A stretch of 64,000 nucleotides of DNA from Aneurinibacillus thermoaerophilus (GTDB lineage Bacteria; Bacillota; Bacilli; Aneurinibacillales; Aneurinibacillaceae). Every line of letters begins with the position of its first letter. Position 1 is the first letter of the stretch. Below are positions 8,339 through 16,917 of the stretch, in pieces. Location: assembly GCF_900099925.1 (NCBI RefSeq), contig NZ_FNDE01000005.1, positions 1 through 64,000 on the forward strand. The letters run 5' to 3'. The position numbers and the translations under genes are program-made. Below the pieces are notes generated by a model. The model was given only the letters and a program-made list of their open reading frames with translations, had not been told where the DNA came from and searched no databases.

Positions 8339-8934
8339 ACTGGAAGATGCGTGAAATTGTGCTGGCCGTCGTTCTCTCGATCGCCTGTGGTGTATTATAT
8401 CTTGGCTGGTCCACCCTCTGGTTGCCCATCTCGGCGCTGGTAGGCCCGGTCGGTGCGGAATTTATGTTCGGCGTATGGGTCGTGGCCAGCCCTCTTGTCG
8501 CTTTTATCGTACGCAAACCGGGAGCCGCACTCATCGCCGAAGTGGCCGCAGCTGCTGTTGAAGTGTTCACCGGCAGCCACTTCGGCCTCTCTTCCCTGCT
8601 TATCGGCATCCTGCAGGGGCTTGGCGCCGAAATCGCGTTTTTCATGTTCCGTTATAAAAAATATTCGGTGCCTGTGTTAATGCTGTCCGGGGTATTGGCC
8701 GCGATCGGAAGCATGGTATATAGCTTACTGGCTAACGGGTTTGCCTATTATACAACCGGTGTGCTGCTCGCCACATTCGGCCTCCGCGTCATAAGCGGTG
8801 CCATTCTCGGAGGCCTGCTTGCAAAGATCATTGCCGAATCGCTCGCAAAAACCGGCATTCTTTCTTCCTATGAAATGATGAAACAACGCAGACACCACGG
8901 TGGTGACCCGTATGACTCCGCATCTGGCGTGTAA
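8335..8934 (+). CDS. ykoE: ECF transporter S component YkoE (thiamin precursor)
   Basis: Substrate-binding membrane component of an energy-coupling-factor transporter, believed to take up the HMP moiety. 199 residues and five to six membrane segments, with the YkoE-type stretch GWSTLWLPISALVGPVG and the later TGSHFGLSSLLIGILQGLGA. The start ATG overlaps the tenA stop (ATGA), so the genes are coupled. The three ECF parts YkoE-D-C follow in order with overlaps. Confidence 0.93.
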   Translation: MNWKMREIVLAVVLSIACGVLYLGWSTLWLPISALVGPVGAEFMFGVWVVASPLVAFIVRKPGAALIAEVAAAAVEVFTGSHFGLSSLLIGILQGLGAEIAFFMFRYKKYSVPVLMLSGVLAAIGSMVYSLLANGFAYYTTGVLLATFGLRVISGAILGGLLAKIIAESLAKTGILSSYEMMKQRRHHGGDPYDSASGV

Positions 8935-10528
8935 GGATGTCTCCGTCCGATTCTTTGATTCTCGCTTTTTTACGTTAAAGGATGTTACCCTCTCCATTGA
9001 GAAGGGAGAAAAAGTTCTCTTCCTCGGACCGAGCGGTTGCGGCAAGTCGACGCTTCTTGCCGCGCTGGCCGGCCTTATTCCTGGCTCTATCGAGGCGGAA
9101 ATAACAGGCGAAATCGTCCGTCCGGACAGAATTGGCATCATGTTTCAGGACCCTGACGCACAGTTTTGCATGCTAACGGTCGGAGACGAAATCGCATTTA
9201 GTTTGGAAAACCGCTGTGTGCCCCGGAACCAGATGGATTCACTCATCGAAAAGGCGATGGCACAAGCTGGGCTATCTTTGCCGAAAGATACTCCCATCGC
9301 CACGCTATCTGGCGGAATGAAACAGCGGCTCGCGCTCGCCTGCCTGCTCGCTTTGGACGCGGACACGTTATTTTTCGACGAACCAACCGCCCAGCTCGAT
9401 CCGCAAGGAAGACAGGAGATTTTCGAGTTATTGCGATCTTTTTCCGATAGCGACGTTACAATGGTATTTGTTGAACACGTGCTGGACGAATTAATTGACT
9501 GGATGGATCGCGTCGTTCTGTTCGATGCTGGCGGCCGCCTTATCGGCGAAGGTACGCCAGAGGACGTGCTGTCCTTATATGGGAAAGAAATGGAAGAGGC
9601 CGGAATTTGGAAGCCGCGCCTCTTTCCTCATACAATGGAAGAAATATGCGCCGACCCTTCCCACCCTTTACAAACAGAGTGGTCGTCCCAACTCCAGCGA
9701 AGCAAGGCGAAGCATACAACTTCCTCTCTGAGAACGAATGAACCGGTTTATACGGTGCATGATCTGTCGATTTCCTATGGAAAAAAACAAGTGCTCACTT
9801 CCATCAACTTCTCGCTGCATGCGGGGGAATGGGTGGCCATAGTCGGAAAAAATGGGGCCGGAAAGAGCACATTGCTCAAAGTGTTGGTTGGCTTGGAAAA
9901 ATGGAAGCAGGGCGACATTCTGTTTGCAGGCCGGTCGCTAAAAAAATGGCCAACTAAGGCATTGTTCGAACAAGTCGGCTTTGTTTTTCAAAATCCAGAG
10001 TTGCAGTTTGTAACCGATCGGGTATATGACGAAGTAGCATTCGGCGGGAAAGTAAGGGGCTGGAATGAAACAGCGCTGCATGAGAAAACGATACGGTTGC
10101 TTCAGGAGTTTGCGCTTGAACCGTTCAGCGAAAAACATCCATTTACATTAAGCCAGGGACAAAAGCGCCGGTTAAGCGTGGCTACTATGCTTTTGTTTGA
10201 CCAAAAAGTACTATTGCTGGACGAGCCTACGTTTGGTCAGGATGCAGGCACGTGTGCGCAGCTTCTTTCCCGCCTCCAACAACGCAAGGAACAGGGTACA
10301 TCGATTATCATGGTTACCCATGATATGGATCTGGTAGATCAGTATGCGGATCGGGTGCTGTTGCTTGACAATGGAACCATACAATTCGACGGTACACCGT
10401 ACGAGTTGTTTTCTTCTCAGCTTCCCCTTCCCGGCCTGATTCGTCCGCTGCCGTACGAATGGGAAAGGAGGATAAAAGATGACGCACGATTCGGGCTCGT
10501 TTCTTACGCGCGTGAATCCATCCGTTAA
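8912..10528 (+). CDS. ykoD: ECF transporter duplicated ATPase YkoD
   Basis: Energising subunit: two ABC ATPase domains fused in one chain of about 538 residues, as in B. subtilis YkoD. First domain: Walker A GPSGCGKST, signature LSGGMKQRL, Walker B FFDEPTAQLD. Second domain: Walker A GKNGAGKST, signature LSQGQKRRL, Walker B LLLDEPTFGQD. I prefer the ATG at 8912 because the family N-terminus begins near HLACKDVSV; a GTG at 8900 is possible. The gene overlaps both ykoE and ykoC, so stoichiometry is probably set by coupling. Confidence 0.93.
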   Translation: MTPHLACKDVSVRFFDSRFFTLKDVTLSIEKGEKVLFLGPSGCGKSTLLAALAGLIPGSIEAEITGEIVRPDRIGIMFQDPDAQFCMLTVGDEIAFSLENRCVPRNQMDSLIEKAMAQAGLSLPKDTPIATLSGGMKQRLALACLLALDADTLFFDEPTAQLDPQGRQEIFELLRSFSDSDVTMVFVEHVLDELIDWMDRVVLFDAGGRLIGEGTPEDVLSLYGKEMEEAGIWKPRLFPHTMEEICADPSHPLQTEWSSQLQRSKAKHTTSSLRTNEPVYTVHDLSISYGKKQVLTSINFSLHAGEWVAIVGKNGAGKSTLLKVLVGLEKWKQGDILFAGRSLKKWPTKALFEQVGFVFQNPELQFVTDRVYDEVAFGGKVRGWNETALHEKTIRLLQEFALEPFSEKHPFTLSQGQKRRLSVATMLLFDQKVLLLDEPTFGQDAGTCAQLLSRLQQRKEQGTSIIMVTHDMDLVDQYADRVLLLDNGTIQFDGTPYELFSSQLPLPGLIRPLPYEWERRIKDDARFGLVSYARESIR

Positions 10529-11252
10529 GCTAACCGCACATCTTCTAATTATGATGTTTCTAATGACCATCGGCGATCCAGGTACATCTGCCTTACTCTG
10601 GCTACTTTCGCTTATCATCGGTGTCGCGCTCGGAGGCTGGACATGGCAGTATATAAAACGACGCATCCTGCCATATCTCGGCTTCTTTGTTCTCGTATTC
10701 TGGATGCTGGCTGCTTTCGGCAAAGGCGAGGCAGTACTGTGGCAGTTCGCCTGGTTTCGGATCACGGAAGAGGGCGTCTATCATGGTTTGGTCATCGCGT
10801 TCCGAATGCTCGGTTTCGTAACATACGGTCTACTATTTACATCCACGACCGATACAACGCAACTTGTCATGAGCCTAATTCAACAGTACAAACTTTCTCC
10901 AAAATGGGGATACGGACTGATGGCAGGGATGCGGTTCATTCCGCTATTTGAAAGCGAGCTGAAACAAATGAAAGCCGCGCATAAAATCCGCGGTTTTCAT
11001 ACGCAGGGAAAGCTGAAGGCTTTTGCACGCTATACGCTACCTTTATTCGCGCAAGGCATCCGTAAAGCAGAACGGGTGGCTGTGGCAATGGAAGCAAGAG
11101 GATTCAACGGTTCCCGCAAGCGGACGTATTATCATACACCGATCGTGGCGAACCTGGACTATCTGTATTGTACTTTTCTCTTTTTGGCCGTATTGGTTAT
11201 TACATTTTCCTCTTATTTATTTGGATGGTTCACCTGGGTATGGGATTCATAA
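10479..11252 (+). CDS. ykoC: ECF transporter T component YkoC
   Basis: Transmembrane coupling subunit of the ECF complex, 257 residues. It has the EcfT topology with several N-terminal membrane helices, and the two coupling-helix motifs: GLMAGMRFIPLFESEL with AHKIRGF, and KAERVAVAMEARGFNG, whose Ala-Arg-Gly motifs dock to the ATPases. A clear AAAGGAGG precedes the ATG, which lies inside the end of ykoD. It is the last gene of the riboswitch-controlled operon, followed by a hairpin. Confidence 0.93.
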   Translation: MTHDSGSFLTRVNPSVKLTAHLLIMMFLMTIGDPGTSALLWLLSLIIGVALGGWTWQYIKRRILPYLGFFVLVFWMLAAFGKGEAVLWQFAWFRITEEGVYHGLVIAFRMLGFVTYGLLFTSTTDTTQLVMSLIQQYKLSPKWGYGLMAGMRFIPLFESELKQMKAAHKIRGFHTQGKLKAFARYTLPLFAQGIRKAERVAVAMEARGFNGSRKRTYYHTPIVANLDYLYCTFLFLAVLVITFSSYLFGWFTWVWDS

Positions 11253-11255
11253 CAT

Positions 11256-11294
11256 GCACACAAACCAGCTCGATCATTGGGCTGGTTTGTGTGC
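11256..11294 (+). terminator. Hairpin after ykoC
   Basis: A 14-bp perfect stem (GCACACAAACCAGC with GCTGGTTTGTGTGC) around an 11-base loop. No clean T-run follows, so termination may be weak or the hairpin may protect the 3' end. Confidence 0.6.
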
Positions 11295-11352
11295 TCAGCT
11301 TCCTTTCTTTTGTAAAAGATAAAACCGTTTATCTTTGTACGTTCTCATAGAC

Positions 11353-11397
11353 AAAATCCCCGAATCCGGCAGACAATAGTAGAATTCGAGGATTTTT
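11353..11397. terminator. Bidirectional terminator between ykoC and qhpE
   Basis: AAAATCCCCGAAT pairs with ATTCGAGGATTTT (one mismatch). T-rich on both strands, so it can end both the thiamin operon (plus) and the amine dehydrogenase operon (minus). Confidence 0.75.
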
Positions 11398-11428
11398 GCT
11401 TTATAGTTGGCGAAAAAAATGAGGCAGG

Positions 11429-12157
11429 CTACCCTATTAGAGAAAAATCAAACGTTAATAGTTTCTTAATCTCCCGTGACGAACGAAGCGCATACTTTTC
11501 CATCCACTTGGCGATAAATCCGGTCATATGAGCGGCAGCGAAGCTATGCCCCTGCAAATTAAATTTTTGCAGGGGTCCTTCCAGACGCTTGGGAAGTCCA
11601 AGAGCGGAAAATGACACCGGCTCATCTGCATGATAATAAAACTCATCGGCCCGGCAATCTTCACTTGCTTGCACCGCGAATACAGACGGATAATAACCGG
11701 GCCACAACAATCCCCGCCCTTTATCACAAGCGGAAACAATCACGATTCCCGCCCGCTCTGCTTTCTCGCACACATCCCGCAACTCCTTAACATCGCGGCG
11801 GACACCAAGACTCAAGTTAATGATATGCATTCGCGCGTCGATACACCATTCGATCGCGGCACATAGTACCTCAATGTGCGCGCTCAGTGTCTCGTGAAAA
11901 ATTTTGACCGCCCAAATCTCAGCATCCGGTACATGTTCGTACAACACACCAGCCACCGCCGTTCCATGTCCTAGCCGATCGTGATAAGCATCCGATATTC
12001 GGATCATCCCTTCGTCCGACACATGGAACGCAAGACCACCGGCGACCTTTCCGATATGGGAATGATGCGCGTTCACTCCGCTGTCAATCTGGGCAATACG
12101 TATGTTTTCGCCTCTTCCCCAAACCTGTTTAGCCATGTCGCCTTTCCAACGCCGCAT
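11429..12157 (-). CDS. qhpE: QhpE, subtilisin-like leader peptidase of QHNDH
   Basis: Serine protease of the S8 family that, in Paracoccus, removes the leader of the crosslinked gamma subunit inside the cell. The 242-residue protein has the catalytic triad Asp25 (IAQIDSGVNAHH), His64 (RLGHGTAVAG) and Ser205 (LQGHSFAAAH). It has no signal peptide or prodomain, fitting cytoplasmic work. The ATG at 12157 is chosen because GGGGGGA lies about 7 bases away; an earlier ATG at 12163 is too close. It overlaps qhpF by 29 bases and is the last gene of the operon. Confidence 0.88.
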   Translation of the reverse strand: MRRWKGDMAKQVWGRGENIRIAQIDSGVNAHHSHIGKVAGGLAFHVSDEGMIRISDAYHDRLGHGTAVAGVLYEHVPDAEIWAVKIFHETLSAHIEVLCAAIEWCIDARMHIINLSLGVRRDVKELRDVCEKAERAGIVIVSACDKGRGLLWPGYYPSVFAVQASEDCRADEFYYHADEPVSFSALGLPKRLEGPLQKFNLQGHSFAAAHMTGFIAKWMEKYALRSSREIKKLLTFDFSLIG

Positions 12158-13817
12158 TCTCATTCCCCCCTATAGACGAATGAACACGTTCAAGCAAACC
12201 CCCATCCTCCATGAACCAAATCCGATCCGCCCATCCAATATGTTGCATACGATGGGTAATCATCAACACCGTCTTGTGCCATAAATGCCGGCGAATAAAT
12301 GAAACAATGTCCTGTTCCATCTTCTCGTCAAGATGGCACATCGCCTCATCGAAAATAAAAATATCGGGGTCTCGCAAAAATGCCCGGGCCAGCGCCAGAC
12401 GCTGCTTCTGTCCCGTCGACAATGCCCTGCCGCGTTCTCCTAATTTGCTATTCAGTCCCTCCGGCATCTCCATGATTTCCTGCCATAATCCTACCGCCAC
12501 AAGCGCCTGCTTGATTTCTTGTTGTGAAAACGAATATGCGCCCATTTGCAAATAATCGACTACCGTTTCATGCCATACCGGCGTGTCATGTGTGACAAGA
12601 CATACGCGACGATTCCAGGAGTCGCGCGTAAAGGTTCGGATATCGATACCGTCGCAATAAATCGCGCCGGACACCGGAGTATACAGTCGCGCCAGCAAAT
12701 CAGCAAGCGTGCTTTTTCCAGCCCCGTTCGGCCCGACAATCGCTACCTTCTCTCCTTTTTTTACGGAACAAGTAATCTCTTGTAAAATATCGCGTTCCTC
12801 TTCATGGCGAAAACGCACCCGGCGAAACTCTAAAACGGAGCGAAATTCAGGCATGACTTGCGTCCCATCTTCTTGCACAGGCAAATTCAGAAGCTCCTGA
12901 ACCCGCACGATCGCGGCTTTTCCTTTTTGAAAACGAATGTACAATTGGGCAAACCCCTGAACAGAACTGAAAAATTTCGCCTGGTATGCGCTAAACGCCA
13001 GCAACGCGCCAAGAGTCGTCTCGCCCGCCAGCACTTTTCCCCCCAGTACACTGACCGTACCGATGGTCGAAAGCAAAATCACCAACTGTGGAATGCCCTG
13101 CGCGCAACCGGAAAAAAACGTAAGCTTCATATGTTGGCGGTTTATCGTTTGCAACTCGTTCCTGTATTTTTCGGCGCACCACATTTCCAAACTTCCGGCC
13201 TGGATAAAGCGCAGCGAAGACAGCGTATCGAATAAAAAGCTTTGATTGCCGGCGGACAGCTTGCGCAACTGTAAATTCTCCATATACAATAAATGGCGAA
13301 ATTTTTGTAAGCCGACCAGCAAAACGGGCAAGAGCAAAAAACAGCACAGCGCCATCGACCAGTCAAGATAAAGCAGGAAACCAACTTCCAAAACAACATT
13401 CAGGCTGACAATCACCGTCTGCAATATCCAATCGGTATACATACGCTGCGCTTCTCCCGCATCTTCATTCAACCGGGAAATGGCATCTCCCGCTCTTTTT
13501 TTGGAAAAAGCGCATAAAGTCGTACTCAACAGCCGCTCATACAATGCGCCTCTTATGTTTGCTGCCATATGCAAATGAACGCGCAGATGATAATACTTCG
13601 TCGCCAGGAAAAAGACATACATTAGCAAAATACACCCGATCCCCCACGCCAGCGCAAGCGAAAACGGATACGCGCGCTGGATAAACACCCGGTCAACGAT
13701 AAACTTTCCTATCATTGGCTGCAACGCCAATAAGACGGTGGCGATCATATTCAGCCATAACATCAACAACAGCGATTTCCAATATGGAACAATAAAAGCG
13801 GACAGCTTTTGCGGCAT
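12129..13817 (-). CDS. qhpF: QhpF, ABC exporter for the gamma subunit
   Basis: ABC exporter with the membrane domain (residues 1-310, six helices) and ATPase in one chain of 562 residues. The ATPase has Walker A GPNGAGKST, signature LSTGQKQRLALARAF and Walker B IFIFDEAMCHLDE, with the following H-loop MITHRMQHI. Paracoccus QhpF is needed to move the processed, crosslinked gamma subunit across the membrane; the same role is inferred here from the neighbours. In this Gram-positive the product would leave the cell or stay at the outer face of the membrane. GGAGGTGCAGG precedes the start; 10 bases separate it from the U32 gene. Confidence 0.85.
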   Translation of the reverse strand: MPQKLSAFIVPYWKSLLLMLWLNMIATVLLALQPMIGKFIVDRVFIQRAYPFSLALAWGIGCILLMYVFFLATKYYHLRVHLHMAANIRGALYERLLSTTLCAFSKKRAGDAISRLNEDAGEAQRMYTDWILQTVIVSLNVVLEVGFLLYLDWSMALCCFLLLPVLLVGLQKFRHLLYMENLQLRKLSAGNQSFLFDTLSSLRFIQAGSLEMWCAEKYRNELQTINRQHMKLTFFSGCAQGIPQLVILLSTIGTVSVLGGKVLAGETTLGALLAFSAYQAKFFSSVQGFAQLYIRFQKGKAAIVRVQELLNLPVQEDGTQVMPEFRSVLEFRRVRFRHEEERDILQEITCSVKKGEKVAIVGPNGAGKSTLADLLARLYTPVSGAIYCDGIDIRTFTRDSWNRRVCLVTHDTPVWHETVVDYLQMGAYSFSQQEIKQALVAVGLWQEIMEMPEGLNSKLGERGRALSTGQKQRLALARAFLRDPDIFIFDEAMCHLDEKMEQDIVSFIRRHLWHKTVLMITHRMQHIGWADRIWFMEDGGLLERVHSSIGGNENAALERRHG

Positions 13818-13827
13818 CCTGCACCTC

Positions 13828-14823
13828 CTATCTGTAGTAGCACATCAGCCCTGACTCGCAGAAAGAAGGCTGGTTTCTCACCTTTTTGGCAAAGCGCTGC
13901 ACGTCTTCCGCTTCTTCCTGCGCCCGCACGCGGTCTACTACCGCTTTTACCAGCTGTACGCTCGCCAGTTTCCGATAAGGAGAGCCTTCCCTTCCGACAA
14001 TTTTCAACGAATCCACTCCGGCCCGATACAAAGCGGGAAGCGCGCACAGACCGCACGGGCCGAGGGGAAGCCCGTCTTCCGCGAGCTGGCAGCCGCAATC
14101 ATTCACAAACCAGACAAACTCACGGTAATCCTGCACTTGTCTTGTCAGCATCTCCACCTCGGCGGGTTCCAGTATCCGATCGCCGTCCGTCGGTATGCCG
14201 ATATATTCCCACTGGCTCTGGGAGCAAAAGGCGCCGACCCGGTTATGGGTTGTATGGCAAAAACTTTCTTCATATACACACCCATCGTTTAAAATAAACA
14301 TTTCGAGCTCGATCTCACCGGCGGCCTGCTTCAGTCTTAAAACTTCATCTACCTGTACCGTACGCGGCAGTACAATCCTGCTTGCTCCAAGCTCTCTGTA
14401 CAGTTCGATACTTCCGACATTCAGCGGCGCTGCCAGGCTGCTCACATGAAGATTGGCCCGCGGCACATGATGCTTGATGGCCATCATGAAACCAATATCG
14501 CTTACAATGAAAGCATCCACCCCGATGCTCTCCGCGCAATGCGTAACCAAATCCAGCAACATCGGGTATTGTTCCTCTACGTAATATGGGGCGTTCAGCG
14601 TAATATAAACCGGAATCCCGTACCGATGCGAAACATCAACAATACGTCGCAATTCCTGAAAAGACAGGACGCCCGCAAACGGATTCCGCCGATTTATCCA
14701 CACGCCGGCTGAATATTTCTCCATCCATTCCAGCGGAGTAATTCCACAATAAAATTCTTCGGCACCGTTTTCCGCCAGCATTTCCACTTCCTGCGCCGAG
14801 CCTAATGGAGCTAGTATTTTCAT
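13828..14823 (-). CDS. U32-family protein, UbiU-like (putative hydroxylase)
   Basis: A 331-residue U32 'peptidase' family protein. The start MKILAPLGSA is chosen because GGAGGAAGGGG lies at the right distance. Family features are FYCGITPLEWMEKY near residue 24, IVLPRTVQVDEV, NDGCVYEESFCH and the U32 motif SLKIVGREGSPY. Cysteines C182 and C189 are spaced C-x6-C, as in the [4Fe-4S] site of UbiU, and C200, C243/C245, C257 and C260 follow. UbiU-UbiV and related pairs carry out oxygen-independent hydroxylation or tRNA hydroxylation. Here the gene lies between qhp genes in an operon that lacks the flavin hydroxylase QhpG. I infer that with its neighbour it may modify the gamma-subunit tryptophan. 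A different role, such as tRNA modification, is not excluded. Confidence 0.75.
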   Translation of the reverse strand: MKILAPLGSAQEVEMLAENGAEEFYCGITPLEWMEKYSAGVWINRRNPFAGVLSFQELRRIVDVSHRYGIPVYITLNAPYYVEEQYPMLLDLVTHCAESIGVDAFIVSDIGFMMAIKHHVPRANLHVSSLAAPLNVGSIELYRELGASRIVLPRTVQVDEVLRLKQAAGEIELEMFILNDGCVYEESFCHTTHNRVGAFCSQSQWEYIGIPTDGDRILEPAEVEMLTRQVQDYREFVWFVNDCGCQLAEDGLPLGPCGLCALPALYRAGVDSLKIVGREGSPYRKLASVQLVKAVVDRVRAQEEAEDVQRFAKKVRNQPSFCESGLMCYYR

Positions 14824-14854
14824 ATGTCTGTCCCCTTCCTCCATCTTTTGGATT

Positions 14855-15790
14855 TCACACGGGAATCCGCGGGCTGTATACCACTCTCCCACTCTCCGCT
14901 TTGGCCATGTTCGCTAATCCCCGCTTTACGATATCCCGGTTATGGGTATAAAAAGCGGTGTTGCCTTTTTGGAAAATGCGATGCCTCATATCCGGGATGT
15001 GCCTGTTTTTCAGCTCAAACGTATAGCGTTGACATTGCTGTCGGCAGTTCGGATCACCGCGAAACTTATCTTTTTTTTCCGCTTCCATAAATCCCACCAT
15101 ACAGGCGCTCCCGCTGGCCACGCAGCCGAACGGAAAATGAAAGGACAGCATGTACGGCGATGAATATTCAAGCAGCGCATGCTCCTGAATCAGTTCATCA
15201 AACTCAAGTCCTGCCACATTCCCCTCCTGCAAAAAACGTCCAAACCATTCCGACAACAACCCGCTCCCTGCAAACACACGGCGAGCGTCTGTTGGCGCGT
15301 TCTCATCCGCATAATAATCCGCTACCCGCGGATCCCGAATCGTCCTGTTTAACAATCGTCCTATCACAATACGCAAAACGGGAAAATGCTTGCGGATATG
15401 GTGATATACCCCCCAGTCATTAACTACAACTTCAAGCGGCCGCTCTTCCTTTACAGCCATTGTCTGCAAGTAAACAAGAATTTCAGGCAGCGCCTCAAAT
15501 TTCACGGTATGGACATACGGGATGACAAACGTAAACGCCAGACCGTGCTCCTGACTATATGCAAGTGCTTGCTTTACAGCAGTGAGAGAAGGAAGGCGAT
15601 ACTGGCAAAATTCAGATCCAAAGTACAAGCGATCAGGCTGCCGCCTAGCCCCGCACATTTGCTCCCATACCGAAAAAAACATCGTCTGCATATTTCTCTC
15701 TATTTCATTTAAATGCGTGCAAGCCGACCACGGTTGCCTCGAAAGCTCCAAATCCCGCAGCGATTGGATCGCGACCGCAAATTCTTTCAT
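14855..15790 (-). CDS. U32-family protein, UbiV-like (putative hydroxylase)
   Basis: Second U32-type protein, 311 residues, from the ATG at 15790 (AAGGAAGG about 8 bases upstream; the longer reading to 15847 has no such site). Landmarks are YFGSEFCQYR (C62), VVVNDWGVYHH and IVIGRLLNRTIRDPR, a tail-half cysteine set C223-x6-C230 in FGCVASGSACMVG, and C249-x3-C253 in DPNCRQQCQRY. The C-x3-C pair plus an N-terminal cysteine resembles UbiV. UbiV works as a heterodimer with UbiU, and this gene is followed after 31 bases by the UbiU-like one. Function in tryptophylquinone formation is an inference from position only. Confidence 0.72.
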   Translation of the reverse strand: MKEFAVAIQSLRDLELSRQPWSACTHLNEIERNMQTMFFSVWEQMCGARRQPDRLYFGSEFCQYRLPSLTAVKQALAYSQEHGLAFTFVIPYVHTVKFEALPEILVYLQTMAVKEERPLEVVVNDWGVYHHIRKHFPVLRIVIGRLLNRTIRDPRVADYYADENAPTDARRVFAGSGLLSEWFGRFLQEGNVAGLEFDELIQEHALLEYSSPYMLSFHFPFGCVASGSACMVGFMEAEKKDKFRGDPNCRQQCQRYTFELKNRHIPDMRHRIFQKGNTAFYTHNRDIVKRGLANMAKAESGRVVYSPRIPV

Positions 15791-15852
15791 GATATATGCA
15801 CCTTCCTTCCGTTTCATCGGCGGCGCCGCCATATGAACCGTAAACAAAACAG

Positions 15853-16917
15853 TTAGTTACGAATCGCCTTTACTTTAATATCCATTCCGTCTGTTGGTGT
15901 TTTTAAAATTTTCTCTACATTCAAATCTGTATCCGCGATAATAAAGTCATTACCGCCACCGCCTAAATAAATCTTCTTTCCATCTGTGCTCATGTTAATG
16001 CCGTAAATCGTACCTGTAGGTGCTTTTACGTCTTTTATCACATGCCCGGTTTTTGCGTCTACTTTATACCAATGGTTCATAATGGAATATCCGTAACGTT
16101 CGTCCGGATCGATAATGGCAGAAAACATACCGACAGGCTCTTTGTCAAAGTCTTTCTTTTTGACTTCTCCGGTTTCCAAATTAGTCCAGCTCATTCCTTC
16201 TTTCACCGTTCCATCCGGATAGGTGGTCACCGTCGGGAAAGAATTAAACTTGCTGTTATCCCCCCGCGGAAAAAGCAGCAAAACATTCGTAGAACCATCC
16301 TTGCCGTTTTTGATTCCTTCCTTTTCTTTTAGCTGCCATTGCTTCGTATCCAACGTGTAAAGATCATATCCCCATACAAACAATGTGTGCGGATCATTCT
16401 TTTTAAATACCATGGCGTGAATGCCGTAAGGAGCTTCCAAATCGCGCGTAACCTTTTTGGTTTGCAAATCGATCTCGATAATTTTGCTTGGAAGCGCCTT
16501 GAAAATATTGGTTCGTTTTTCCCCTTGTGTCACAAACGCATACGCTTTAGAGCCATCCGGAGATATCGCCGAACCCCATACCCGGCGATCCAGCATGCCC
16601 TGATCCGTTCTTCCTGTCAGATTGATTTCATCCATCACTTTGTTTTGCAATGTGTCAATCACATACAACGTCGTTCGCCCATTTGCGAGCAACAACGCCT
16701 TTGTCCCATCTTCCGTAAAACTCAAATCCCGGGTCGGTCCTTTGACTTTAACACTGGCGATAACTTTCGGAATCGCAGGATCGATCACCGTCAGTTCGCC
16801 GTATCCTGTCACAAATACCCGTTCGGTGTACCCCTGAGCTGTTGTTGTATGTGCGCCGGAAAAGCTGAACATAAGCAATGTCAACCATATGCTAAGAACA
16901 GCGATTACTTTTTTCAT
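15853..16917 (-). CDS. qhpB: QHNDH beta subunit (beta-propeller)
   Basis: Beta subunit of quinohemoprotein amine dehydrogenase, a seven-bladed propeller that packs against alpha and gamma at the active site. 354 residues from the ATG at 16917, whose first base is shared with the qhpD TGA stop (coupled translation); a GTG at 16935 is possible. A signal peptide (VIAVLSIWLTLLMFSFSG) is followed by repeats of the YVTN type: GYGELTVIDPAIPKVI, TTLYVIDTLQNKVMDEI, KIIEIDLQTKKVT. The order qhpD-qhpB and the length match the family. The mature protein would sit outside the membrane with the haem subunit. Confidence 0.9.
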   Translation of the reverse strand: MKKVIAVLSIWLTLLMFSFSGAHTTTAQGYTERVFVTGYGELTVIDPAIPKVIASVKVKGPTRDLSFTEDGTKALLLANGRTTLYVIDTLQNKVMDEINLTGRTDQGMLDRRVWGSAISPDGSKAYAFVTQGEKRTNIFKALPSKIIEIDLQTKKVTRDLEAPYGIHAMVFKKNDPHTLFVWGYDLYTLDTKQWQLKEKEGIKNGKDGSTNVLLLFPRGDNSKFNSFPTVTTYPDGTVKEGMSWTNLETGEVKKKDFDKEPVGMFSAIIDPDERYGYSIMNHWYKVDAKTGHVIKDVKAPTGTIYGINMSTDGKKIYLGGGGNDFIIADTDLNVEKILKTPTDGMDIKVKAIRN

